NCBI RefSeq assembly: GCF_009650995.1
Contig: NZ_WHVV01000003.1
Location: 186,001 to 250,000, forward strand
Source: Sporosarcina cascadiensis
GTDB lineage: Bacteria > Bacillota > Bacilli > Bacillales_A > Planococcaceae
Length of the DNA: 64,000 nt
Direction: 5' to 3'
Shown here: positions 17,146 through 24,826 of the stretch, piece by piece
Layout of the letters: every line of letters begins with the position of its first letter
Numbering within the stretch: the stretch's first letter is position 1
Notes under the pieces: model-generated
The model's input: only the letters and a program-made list of their open reading frames with translations
What the model was told of the DNA's origin: nothing
The model's database searches: none
Program-made: the position numbers and the translations under genes

Positions 17146-17742
17146 ATGGCAAAACAAGTAAATTATGAAGAGCGTAAAGAATTAATTGCACAGGCGATGT
17201 GGCGTGTCATTTTGGATAAAGGGATGGAAGGGGCGTCAGTACGGAATATTGCGGAGGAGGCAGGGCTCTCGCTTGGAGCGCTGCGTCATTATTTTTCGAC
17301 CCAGGATGACTTGCTGGTCTATGCAATGACGCTCGTGCAGAAAAGAGCGACTGCCCGAATTGAAGCAGTTGCCAGACAAAAACTGCCGCCAAAAGAAATG
17401 GTACTGGCGGTGCTTTACGAGATCGTGCCGCTGAATGAAGAAACGCGGGCAGAGATGGAAGTCTGGTTTGCTTTCATTGCGTATGTGAATCATCGAAAAG
17501 AGGAGCTGCCGATACCGGATGACAGTATTCGGGAGGGGGCTCAAAAAGTGATAGATTATTTGAATGGATCGGCTATATTAAAAGACGGCCTTGATTTGGA
17601 TTTGGAAGTGGAGCGACTCTATTCATTAATCGACGGAATTGCGATCCATGCACTGCTGGAACCTGAGCGGCTTGATGCGGAAAGGGTTCGGAAAACCATT
17701 CGATATCATATTGAATCGCTGTGCATTCCGGCGCTATTTTAA
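17146..17742 (+). CDS. TetR/AcrR family repressor
   Basis: This 198-residue TetR regulator has its N-terminal helix-turn-helix at about residues 25-50 (GASVRNIAEEAGLSLGALRHYFSTQDDLL). The C-terminal ligand domain is ordinary in length. The ATG at 17146 gives the usual TetR N terminus, although no SD is present. It sits divergent to a membrane protein with two matching palindromes between, and 30 nt upstream of an OsmC-like gene that may be cotranscribed. The ligand is unknown. Confidence 0.9.
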   Translation: MAKQVNYEERKELIAQAMWRVILDKGMEGASVRNIAEEAGLSLGALRHYFSTQDDLLVYAMTLVQKRATARIEAVARQKLPPKEMVLAVLYEIVPLNEETRAEMEVWFAFIAYVNHRKEELPIPDDSIREGAQKVIDYLNGSAILKDGLDLDLEVERLYSLIDGIAIHALLEPERLDAERVRKTIRYHIESLCIPALF

Positions 17743-17772
17743 GAAGCTATACCCAAACTGGAGGAAATGCAT

Positions 17773-18252
17773 ATGAGCAGAGTAGAAATCATGATGGAAA
17801 TGAAGAAAAAGATAGAAGAAAATCCTTCCTTGGCAATCAGCGAGTGGCAAGGGATTTGTAAATATGTGGTAGGTGAGCTCGTTTCATTGGAAGTGAAAGA
17901 TCTGCAGGAAATGAACTTCAAAGGTTTACTGAAGCCCGGAGAAGAGCGGGTGATGCCGGTTGAACTCATGGTCGCTGCCGCAGCCAGCAGTTTTGGCGTA
18001 ATCTTTCATATGGAAGCTTTCAATCAGGGAATCACAGTGGATTCCGCAGAAGTGGTCTTTTACGGGACTGTCAACAAGGCGGAATACTTGGGAATCAAAG
18101 AAGGCAACAGCGGGATAACGAAGCCGATGATTACTTTGAAGGTGCATTCATCTGCATATAAAGGAAAGGTAGCCGAAGTCGCAGCCATTGCGGCAGAGCG
18201 CTCGCCGATTCTGTCTAGTCTGACTGAGCGCGTAAAGCTCCATATCATATAA
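17773..18252 (+). CDS. OsmC-like protein lacking both catalytic cysteines
   Basis: This 159-residue protein has the OsmC/Ohr fold pattern: the MPVELMVAAAASSFGVIFHMEA helix where peroxidatic members have an ACT-type cysteine, and ERSPILSSL where they have KCP. Both cysteines are replaced, and the protein contains only one cysteine elsewhere (near residue 30). It cannot be a typical thiol peroxidase. The ATG at 17773 is chosen because GGAGG is 8 nt away; the in-frame ATG at 17767 is too close. It may bind a ligand or lipid. Confidence 0.75.
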   Translation: MSRVEIMMEMKKKIEENPSLAISEWQGICKYVVGELVSLEVKDLQEMNFKGLLKPGEERVMPVELMVAAAASSFGVIFHMEAFNQGITVDSAEVVFYGTVNKAEYLGIKEGNSGITKPMITLKVHSSAYKGKVAEVAAIAAERSPILSSLTERVKLHII

Positions 18253-18318
18253 TTTCCGTATAAATGTTTAGAGACCCCTTTTTAAGAGAATTGTATACAT
18301 ATAGGAGGTCGATATATT

Positions 18319-18738
18319 ATGACAATTGATTACAAGGATCACGGAAAAGAACCATATGTGCTGAACATTGAGGAAGCTACTTTGAAAAATGAAAATTTCC
18401 GGACAACGATTTGGACGGGTGATAAAATTCAGGTGACAGTCATGAGTATTCAGCCGAATGATGATGTCGGTCTGGAGATCCATCATGGAATTGAGCAATT
18501 TCTGCGTGTGGAAGAAGGCAAAGGGCTTTGTCAGATGGGACCGAAAGAGGATCAGTTGGATTTCGAGCGCAAAGTCTCCGATGATGACGTCATTATCGTT
18601 CCGGCAGATACGTGGCACAACATTACGAATACGGGCGATAAGCCGTTAAAACTGTATTCCATCTACGGAACGCCTGATCATGTAAAAGGCACGGTGCATA
18701 AAACGCATCAGGACGCAGAAAATGATCCGAATGAATAA
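18319..18738 (+). CDS. Single-domain cupin protein
   Basis: This 139-residue cupin has metal-ligand motifs LEIHHGIEQFLRVEEGKG and VPADTWHNITNTGDKPLKLYSIY. Proteins of this type with a C-terminal Asp/Glu/His-rich tail (here GTVHKTHQDAENDPNE) are common in Firmicutes and mostly uncharacterised. ATG follows AGGAGGT. Monocistronic, with a strong terminator. Confidence 0.8.
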   Translation: MTIDYKDHGKEPYVLNIEEATLKNENFRTTIWTGDKIQVTVMSIQPNDDVGLEIHHGIEQFLRVEEGKGLCQMGPKEDQLDFERKVSDDDVIIVPADTWHNITNTGDKPLKLYSIYGTPDHVKGTVHKTHQDAENDPNE

Positions 18739-18777
18739 CGTTCTTTCGGAAGCAGTGCAATCTGCATAAAATAGAAA

Positions 18778-18820
18778 CGGCCCCAAAAGTCGAGCGAGAA
18801 GACTTTTGGGGCCGCTTTTT
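18778..18820 (+). terminator. Terminator after cupin
   Basis: Perfect 14-bp stem CGGCCCCAAAAGTC/GACTTTTGGGGCCG followed by CTTTTT. Confidence 0.92.
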
Positions 18821-18888
18821 ATGTAGCGGAATAAGGGGGAAACTTCTGCTGTGCCAAGCAGAAAATTGCTGTGCAACTTTCTGCAATT

Positions 18889-19035
18889 TGATCATTCAAT
18901 ACAGGTTTGTGATCATAGACTCCGCGTGCACGCTCATAGCGCCCGGCCAACTGCTCATACAGTCCCCGCGCGTGATCATAGCATCCGCAAACTTGATCAT
19001 ATTCGTCCCGCGGGTGATCATAGCGTAATTTTTAT
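18889..19035 (+). repeat. Array A1: seven units of exactly 21 nt
   Basis: TGATCATA or its variants (CGCTCATA, TGCTCATA, TGATCATT) recur at 18889, 18910, 18931, 18952, 18973, 18994 and 19015, always 21 nt apart, with GC-rich spacers. Translated in one frame it gives heptads beginning DH or AH. Less regular copies may precede it. No gene is called here. Confidence 0.85.
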
Positions 19036-19049
19036 TCTTCTTGGAATCT

Positions 19050-19196
19050 TGATGGCAGCCCCCCGCGCGCCAAAACAGCGCTCAAACGCGCGAAAGCCGC
19101 CGTTGCGCGCACCAAAGTAGGATGCTCGCGCGCGTAAGTCAAGTTTTGCCGCACCAAAACACCTCTGCTGCGCGCCAAAAGCCGGCCGCAGCGCAC
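19050..19196 (-). repeat. Array A2: seven units of 21 nt after the SDR gene
   Basis: On the minus strand the units begin GTGCG or GCGCG and mostly end TTTG or TTTC, 21 nt each: 19176-19196, 19155-19175, 19134-19154, 19113-19133, 19092-19112, 19071-19091 and a degenerate 19050-19070. The array begins 23 nt beyond the SDR stop. The same consensus forms array B at 27377. Confidence 0.85.
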
Positions 19197-19219
19197 GTTT
19201 CATGACATTTCGCAAAAGT

Positions 19220-19963
19220 CTACACCATCAAAAACCCGCCGCTGACGCTAATGCATTCTCCGTTTACGAAACTCGAATCATCGGAGGCCAGGAAAGAAAC
19301 AACCGACGCCACTTCTGCGGGATTTCCCATGCGGGCTGCCGGTGTCAGCATTGTAGCCATTCGTTTGACATCTTCCGGCAGATCTCTTGTCATGTCGGTA
19401 TTAATTTGTCCTGGAGCAATCGCATTCACAGTAATCTGCTTGCTGCCATTTTCTTTAGCCAGCGTTCTCGTCAATCCGATGACACCGGCTTTGGACGCAC
19501 TGTAATTGGCCTGCCCCATATTGCCCCAGCTGGAAGAGGAGGAAACGTTGACGATTTTTCCGTATTGCTGATCGCGCATGCCGGGGATTACGGCCTGGCA
19601 AGTGTAGAACATGCTGTTTAGATTCACATCCATGACCGAATTCCATTGCTCTGCCGTCATCTTATGGAAGAATGAATCCCGCGTGATACCTGCGTTATTC
19701 ACCAAAATATCAACCCTGCCGAACTGCTCATAAATGGCAGAAAATGTTTCTTTCACTTCGGCGGCATCCGCCACGTTGCACTTCCAGACACGGGCTCTTT
19801 CCCCAGAACCATCCAGTTCTATAGCTGTCTGTTCAAGTTTCTCTAAATTCACATCCAACATGGCGACCGAAGCGCCGTCTGCCAGCAGCCGCTCCGCAAT
19901 TTTCTCGCCGATCCCCTGAGCCGCCCCCGTGACGACTGCCACTTTATTCGATAATTTACCCAT
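19220..19963 (-). CDS. Short-chain dehydrogenase/reductase, FabG-like 3-oxoacyl reductase
   Basis: This 247-residue classical SDR shows the cofactor motif TGAAQGIGE (about 12), NNAG (about 88), the serine-rich NVSSSSSWG and catalytic YSASK, and the C-terminal NGECISVSGG. The ATG at 19963 is used because AAGGAG is 8 nt upstream. It is closest to 3-oxoacyl-ACP/acetoacetyl-CoA reductases; the upstream 16-bp dyad containing TGAAT/ATTCA raises a link to fatty-acid control. The substrate cannot be fixed from sequence. Confidence 0.88.
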   Translation of the reverse strand: MGKLSNKVAVVTGAAQGIGEKIAERLLADGASVAMLDVNLEKLEQTAIELDGSGERARVWKCNVADAAEVKETFSAIYEQFGRVDILVNNAGITRDSFFHKMTAEQWNSVMDVNLNSMFYTCQAVIPGMRDQQYGKIVNVSSSSSWGNMGQANYSASKAGVIGLTRTLAKENGSKQITVNAIAPGQINTDMTRDLPEDVKRMATMLTPAARMGNPAEVASVVSFLASDDSSFVNGECISVSGGFLMV

Positions 19964-19998
19964 CTTCCACACTCCTTGTTATATTAATAGAATAGTAA

Positions 19999-20030
19999 GG
20001 TAACTTTACCATAAATGAATGGTGATTCAT
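19999..20030. promoter_or_regulatory. Two dyads upstream of the SDR gene
   Basis: GGTAACTTTACC (19999-20010) and ATGAATGGTGATTCAT (20015-20030) are palindromes in the divergent region. The second shares half-sites with FadR operators but is shorter. Confidence 0.35.
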
Positions 20031-20080
20031 ACTGATTAAATATTTTCGTGTGGTGTATAATTTCAATAGGAGATGATAAA

Positions 20081-20473
20081 ATGACCATCAGCAGAAAAGT
20101 TTATTTACAGAAAATCATTACATTGCACGAGCGGCTGATTATTGCTTCAGAGGAATACGAAAATATTTCTGAGGAATTCATTCAGCAGGGGAATTTGGAT
20201 ATTCCTTCAATGAAGGAGCAGTGGCTGAAGAAAGTCGTAGAATTTAAGCAAATTAAAACGGAGATGAACGGCCTGGAAATTCCTGCTGCGTTTGAAAAAG
20301 AAGGCGGCGCACTGAAAGAAGCATACGAAATCTACGTCAGCTGTGTGGAAGAAAAAACGCAGAAATTCAGTGTGGAAACGATGGAAAGCGGTGAACTGGA
20401 CGCCATTCAGGAGGCAGAAGTGCAGGCGGCTGAAGAAATGGAAGAGTTGATGGAAGCGATGTTTGAAAAGTGA
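20081..20473 (+). CDS. Conserved-looking helical hypothetical protein
   Basis: This 130-residue acidic protein is almost wholly alpha-helical, with repeated glutamate/lysine heptads (HERLIIASEEYENISEEF; EAEVQAAEEMEELMEAMFEK). No signal peptide, membrane segment or known domain is seen. The ATG at 20081 follows TAGGAG; an upstream in-frame start at 20048 lacks an SD. It is divergent from the SDR and has its own terminator. I do not recognise it. Confidence 0.65.
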   Translation: MTISRKVYLQKIITLHERLIIASEEYENISEEFIQQGNLDIPSMKEQWLKKVVEFKQIKTEMNGLEIPAAFEKEGGALKEAYEIYVSCVEEKTQKFSVETMESGELDAIQEAEVQAAEEMEELMEAMFEK

Positions 20474-20489
20474 AATTATAAGAGCAAAG

Positions 20490-20529
20490 ACTGCAGACAA
20501 ATCTTCACAGAGTTTGTCTGCAGTTTTTT
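20490..20529 (+). terminator. Terminator of the helical protein gene
   Basis: Perfect 12-bp stem ACTGCAGACAAA/TTTGTCTGCAGT followed by TTTTT. Confidence 0.9.
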
Positions 20530-20554
20530 GTCGTTTTCGAGCTTTCAAAAAAGT

Positions 20555-20586
20555 TGAAACTAATTCCGGATATTTCCGTCTGTACG
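20555..20586 (+). promoter_or_regulatory. ECF sigma promoter, copy 2
   Basis: TGAAAC (20555-20560), 16 nt, CGTCTGTACG (20577-20586), 77 nt upstream of the SLH gene. Confidence 0.85.
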
Positions 20587-20662
20587 TTGCCTAATTGAAA
20601 ACAGGAGTAAAAACACCCGTTTATGTACTTCTGAATATGAAAGGCATCGGAGTGGATTTTAT

Positions 20663-22933
20663 ATGTTGGGAATCTTATTCAAAAAAATGCGGAGTCTTCT
20701 TTTCATCATCTTGCTATTTACTTTACTCATTTTCATCGGACTGCCCCGGCTGAATTTCGGTGCAGAATTTCAAACACAGCGTTTTTCGGATATAGACAAT
20801 ACATTTTGGGCAAAAGAGGAAGTTACCCGGCTGGCGGAAGAGGGAATCATCACGGGTTATCCTGACCTTCAATTTAGACCAAACATCAACATTACACGCG
20901 GGCAGGCAGCTAATTTATTGGCCAATGCATTAAACATGCCAGAAACGCCATATCAGCCTGTATTTAAAGACGTCACACCAAAATCTGCCTATTTACTCGG
21001 AGCGATGGCCATGTATCAGGAAAACATATTTACCGGAAATCCGGACGGCACATTCGGAGCCGGCGATCTCCTGACACGTGAGCAAATGGCGAGTGTCATC
21101 GTCCGGGCATTTGACTTACAAGATACGGGGGCCGCTGCCATCTTTAAAGATGACCGGGCAATCAGTGTTTCTCACAAAGATAACGTGAAAATCCTGCAAC
21201 AGCATGGAATTACCACGGGGAAAGCGGATGGGTCATTTGATCCGAAGTCACCTGTAACGAGAGGGACATTCGCAGTATTCATACATAGGGCAATGATTCA
21301 ATCGGGCGCATTGGCGGAGAGAAAAGCCGTTACGTTCCATGAAACAGAAACGATTGGAGAATTTGATTTCATTTCAGATACTGAACAATTTTTAGTATTG
21401 CCGCTGGCTGACGACCGTAAAACGTATCTGCGTTCCGACCAACCTTTACAACTGCTGACAAAACAAACGCAATCCTACCCGCATGCAACAGATCAAATAT
21501 ACAAATATGGTGTGGGCAGGCTGGAATCCGTTATGTTGACGGTAACCAAACGAGAGCTGCCGAACGGTGATTACTTCGTATTCGCCGAGTTGCGAAATCC
21601 GCAGGCTGTTCCGGTGCGGGCGGATCTAATCCAAATTGAAGAAGGGGTAACGTCAAGTACACTTGAGTCATTTGATAAATATCCCATGAAAAAAGAAACG
21701 GATGAAACGTTTGGGGCTGATTTGACGACGGTTCCAGCCGGTATGCTTGAAACAGCAGCAGAAGAGGGTATGAGTCAGGAAATGATCGGGAAATCCTACC
21801 GTTCCCGTGAATTAGAGATGAAGTACGCTCAAGGCGCATCAAGCCATACCCGTGAATTGCTGGATGAAAAGGATGTGTACAGCAGTATTTTATTAGGAAC
21901 TACGCGTGTCTCTGTAGTTGAATTGGCTTCACAGGGCCGGGACATCATCGATCAATGGACTTTGTCTTCTCCCAATAAGCTGTTTTCGACAAATGAACGC
22001 AGAGACGCCTGGATGCATGAATCGGTCATGAACTATAAAAAACGGAATAATTGGTATACCGCTGCGGGAGCCTTCAATAAAATGGCTGTCACCATCGAAC
22101 CGATGCCCGCTTCAGGAAACGGCTACGGCCGCAATTTATTATTAATGAAAGAAGACCGCGTCATGCTGCTGTACAACGAGACAAAGGAACGCTACTACGA
22201 AGATCTGCTGCATAATTCATTCACCAATTTAGCGAAATTCAGAGGAAATAATACGTTCTGGGAAACGGAAGTGACAAGCACCTATCTTAAGGACTTATAT
22301 GACATCACCGCCCCCTTTGTAGATACCCGTTTTAATGAGCAGATTGCGCTGTTCCTGTACAAAGGCGGAAAAGCTTTTGGACATTCAGATTACAATGAAG
22401 GCTTACGAAACTATGCCGATTTGCTCGTTCAGCAGAAGGAACAGGGAAACGTCACTGCAGTGAGTTCAGATGCCTATTATATACCCGATTACTTCCCGGC
22501 GGAGCAGAAAGTGCGCACGCATACTTCCATGAATCATCTGCTCGGCGGGATGAATATTCTTTTATTGGCCTATCAGGAGTTTGGAGAACCTGTCTATTTG
22601 GAGACGGCCAGTGCGATTGAGCAAGCGATTCAGCTGGAAGAGAAGGCGTGGATCAGGGATGACGGAGACATCTGGTATAAACGTGCACCTGACGGGGAGT
22701 TTGCCGGCAGAGACTATACACATTTAACACTGGAAGATTTAATTTACTCCTATGAAAACTGGCTGGCTGCAGATAAGACAAAATCAGCTGTATTTGAGCG
22801 GATGATTCGTTCAAAAGCCGGCTATATGAATGAAAACAGAAAAGGGTATACTGTGAAGATTAAAGAAGGTTTGGAACGAATCCATATGTCCGGCTTGCTG
22901 CCTGCAGGAATAGAGCATACCGACGCACTTTGA
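20663..22933 (+). CDS. SLH-domain surface protein with large C-terminal domain
   Basis: This 756-residue protein begins with a hydrophobic signal/anchor (LLFIILLFTLLIFIGLP). Three SLH repeats follow between about 38 and 215 (FSDIDNTFWAKEEV, ITGYPDLQFRPN, ITRGQAANLL; FTGNPDGTFGAG; ITTGKADGSFDP), which dock on pyruvylated secondary cell-wall polymer. The remaining 540 residues are unfamiliar. Their end (LLGGMNILLLAYQEFGEPVYL to SYENWLAADKT) resembles an alpha/alpha-barrel like that of glucuronyl C5-epimerase C-terminal domains, a tentative match. It is transcribed from its own ECF promoter, upstream of the deacetylase, sigma and anti-sigma genes. Confidence 0.85.
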   Translation: MLGILFKKMRSLLFIILLFTLLIFIGLPRLNFGAEFQTQRFSDIDNTFWAKEEVTRLAEEGIITGYPDLQFRPNINITRGQAANLLANALNMPETPYQPVFKDVTPKSAYLLGAMAMYQENIFTGNPDGTFGAGDLLTREQMASVIVRAFDLQDTGAAAIFKDDRAISVSHKDNVKILQQHGITTGKADGSFDPKSPVTRGTFAVFIHRAMIQSGALAERKAVTFHETETIGEFDFISDTEQFLVLPLADDRKTYLRSDQPLQLLTKQTQSYPHATDQIYKYGVGRLESVMLTVTKRELPNGDYFVFAELRNPQAVPVRADLIQIEEGVTSSTLESFDKYPMKKETDETFGADLTTVPAGMLETAAEEGMSQEMIGKSYRSRELEMKYAQGASSHTRELLDEKDVYSSILLGTTRVSVVELASQGRDIIDQWTLSSPNKLFSTNERRDAWMHESVMNYKKRNNWYTAAGAFNKMAVTIEPMPASGNGYGRNLLLMKEDRVMLLYNETKERYYEDLLHNSFTNLAKFRGNNTFWETEVTSTYLKDLYDITAPFVDTRFNEQIALFLYKGGKAFGHSDYNEGLRNYADLLVQQKEQGNVTAVSSDAYYIPDYFPAEQKVRTHTSMNHLLGGMNILLLAYQEFGEPVYLETASAIEQAIQLEEKAWIRDDGDIWYKRAPDGEFAGRDYTHLTLEDLIYSYENWLAADKTKSAVFERMIRSKAGYMNENRKGYTVKIKEGLERIHMSGLLPAGIEHTDAL

Positions 22934-22980
22934 CGCAAAACGTCAGTAATTCTACGTTGGATAAATATTTTTGAAAGAGT

Positions 22981-23012
22981 TGAAACTTTTTCTGAATATC
23001 TCCGTCTGTACG
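22981..23012 (+). promoter_or_regulatory. ECF sigma promoter, copy 3 (drives deacetylase-sigma operon)
   Basis: TGAAAC (22981-22986), 16 nt, CGTCTGTACG (23003-23012). The downstream operon encodes an ECF sigma factor, so this is probably an autoregulatory promoter. Confidence 0.87.
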
Positions 23013-23040
23013 GTGCCTGAATGAAAGCGGAGGTAAGAGA

Positions 23041-24309
23041 ATGAAGAGAATTATAGTTGGGGTGCTGATACTTGGGGGATTGTTTTTATGGTCTGCGGGT
23101 AACGGACTGCTGCACGAGCTGCCTTTTTTCAACGCACAGCACGGGAAAGCTTTTGCACAGCTGATCCAAAATGAATCAAAAACAGAGTTTGAGAACGTAT
23201 TGATATTGCAGGAACGTCAGCCGATGTATATGAGAGAAACCACATTAGTGAAGATTGGAGAACTGCAAGCCGGTCAGCCGGTTGCGATTATGGGCGAGGA
23301 TGAAGATTATTACGAATTGCGTTTGGGGAAAATGTCTGCGTATGTCCGCAAAGGGCAGGCAAATGTGGAAAAACGGAAGCTGCAAACTGTAAAGAATATC
23401 GAGCGGCTAGGTGCAGTTAAAACGAATCGTCAGACGATTGTCTATGAAAAAGCAGACCTGCAAAGTGACATATTGATACAGCTGGAAGATGGCTTTCGTT
23501 ATCCCGTCGTACAGGAGCAGGGAGATTGGTATATCATCAAAATCGGGGAACGTCCGGGATACATACATAAGCAGTCCGTTGAATTTGATGAAGGGCTGCC
23601 AGTGCTTGTATACCATCAGGTGCTGCCGCGTGATTTGATGACTACCGAATTAAGCACGGTTTCATTGGAAAGTTTTGAACGTCAGATGAACTATTTGGCG
23701 GAACATCATTTTACTGCACTGACGTCCCGTGAACTCTATGATTATTTGGAGGGACGACTTGTGGTACCGGACGAAGCAATTGTTATCACATTTGATGATG
23801 GGTTATTATCATCAAAAGAATATGCATATCCAGTTTTGAAGCAATATGGATTTACCGCTCTTCACCATATTATATCCTCGCGCCTGGATAGAGGGCATCA
23901 TGCGCCGACGTTTGCCGGCGGGGAATTACTGAAATATGTCAACGCTGATGATTTGATTGAGATGAAAGATGTGTTTAAATTTGAAGCGCATACCGATGAT
24001 CTGCATCAACTGAACAGTGACCGGCAAGGTCTTGCTCTGCACCGTATGAAAGAAGAAATCGTGGCGGATCTGCAAAATAATCTGAAATTAGTCCCAGGGT
24101 CGATTTCATTGGCCTATCCATATGGACAATATAATGAAGAATTTGTTGCAGCGGCGAAAGAAGTCGGATTATTAATCGGCTTTACAACAACCGAAGGATA
24201 TGCAAATATGGATAAGTCGAATTATGAAGTGAACCGATTTGGCATAACCGAAAAAAGGTCATTTGAAGATTTTGCTGCGTATGTAGACGGGAATATGACA
24301 TGGCCATAG
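23041..24309 (+). CDS. Secreted SH3-polysaccharide deacetylase
   Basis: This 422-residue exported enzyme has an N-terminal signal/anchor (IIVGVLILGGLFLWSAG), two SH3-like segments (about 55-180) and a NodB deacetylase domain from about 185. Catalytic motif 1 is intact (ITFDDG, about 249-254) and the metal histidines lie in EAHTDDLH (about 315). AYPYGQYNEE is motif 3. It resembles PgaB/IcaB-type polysaccharide deacetylases that trim N-acetyl groups on the cell surface. ATG follows GGAGG. First gene of the operon with the ECF sigma factor, which suggests envelope remodelling as the regulon's output. Confidence 0.9.
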   Translation: MKRIIVGVLILGGLFLWSAGNGLLHELPFFNAQHGKAFAQLIQNESKTEFENVLILQERQPMYMRETTLVKIGELQAGQPVAIMGEDEDYYELRLGKMSAYVRKGQANVEKRKLQTVKNIERLGAVKTNRQTIVYEKADLQSDILIQLEDGFRYPVVQEQGDWYIIKIGERPGYIHKQSVEFDEGLPVLVYHQVLPRDLMTTELSTVSLESFERQMNYLAEHHFTALTSRELYDYLEGRLVVPDEAIVITFDDGLLSSKEYAYPVLKQYGFTALHHIISSRLDRGHHAPTFAGGELLKYVNADDLIEMKDVFKFEAHTDDLHQLNSDRQGLALHRMKEEIVADLQNNLKLVPGSISLAYPYGQYNEEFVAAAKEVGLLIGFTTTEGYANMDKSNYEVNRFGITEKRSFEDFAAYVDGNMTWP

Positions 24310-24328
24310 AAGAGAGTGATTTGCGCAC

Positions 24329-24826
24329 ATGAATGAAATAGATCAACTGATGAATGAGCATTCGCGTTATTTAGTGCGCATCGCTTATTTATACGTCAAG
24401 AATTGGTCGACAGCGGAGGATATCGTGCAGGAAGTATTCGTCACGTATTTTCAGAAGAGTGACCAGTTTCGAAACGAAGCTTCACTGAAAACCTATTTGA
24501 CCAAAATGACAGCCAATCGCTCAAAAGATTATCTTCGCTCCTGGAAGTATAAAAAAGATGTCGTGTTTGAAACGATTTTCACTTCTACTAAAGGAGCGGA
24601 TGAAATCGTGCTGGAACAGGAACGTCTGGCTTCATTGGAGAAAAATCTGTTCAAGCTGCCGCTGAACTACCGGGAGCCGTTAATTCTATTTTATTATGAC
24701 GAGCAGTCCATTGCAGAAATAGCCGATTATTTGCAGCTTAATGAAAACACGGTGAAAACAAGGCTTCGGCGTGCGAAACAGCAGATGAAGGGGTTTTTTG
24801 AAGAAGAGGAGGTGGTGAACCAGTGA
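24329..24826 (+). CDS. ECF-family RNA polymerase sigma factor
   Basis: This 165-residue sigma-70 family member contains only regions 2 and 4. Region 2 has AEDIVQEVFVTYFQ (about 30) and region 4 has LPLNYREPLILFYYDEQSIAEIADYLQLNENTVKTRLRRAK (about 108-150). It lies 20 nt after the deacetylase gene and overlaps the next gene by 4 nt, as sigma/anti-sigma pairs do. Three identical ECF-type promoters in this window are its best candidates, including the one of its own operon. Its -10 recognition motif would be CGTC followed by TGTACG, different from SigW. Confidence 0.93.
   Translation: MNEIDQLMNEHSRYLVRIAYLYVKNWSTAEDIVQEVFVTYFQKSDQFRNEASLKTYLTKMTANRSKDYLRSWKYKKDVVFETIFTSTKGADEIVLEQERLASLEKNLFKLPLNYREPLILFYYDEQSIAEIADYLQLNENTVKTRLRRAKQQMKGFFEEEEVVNQ

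Noticed and set aside
18889..19196. CRISPR array
   Set aside because: The units are contiguous 21-mers without long identical repeats or unique 30-nt spacers, and no cas gene is near.
18851..19215. Short ORFs on both strands in the 21-nt arrays
   Set aside because: Their heptad patterns follow from the repeat period. No good SD supports them, so I keep them as repeats rather than genes.
22934..22960. Terminator after the SLH gene (TGACG/CGTCA)
   Set aside because: The stem is only 5 bp and no T run follows.
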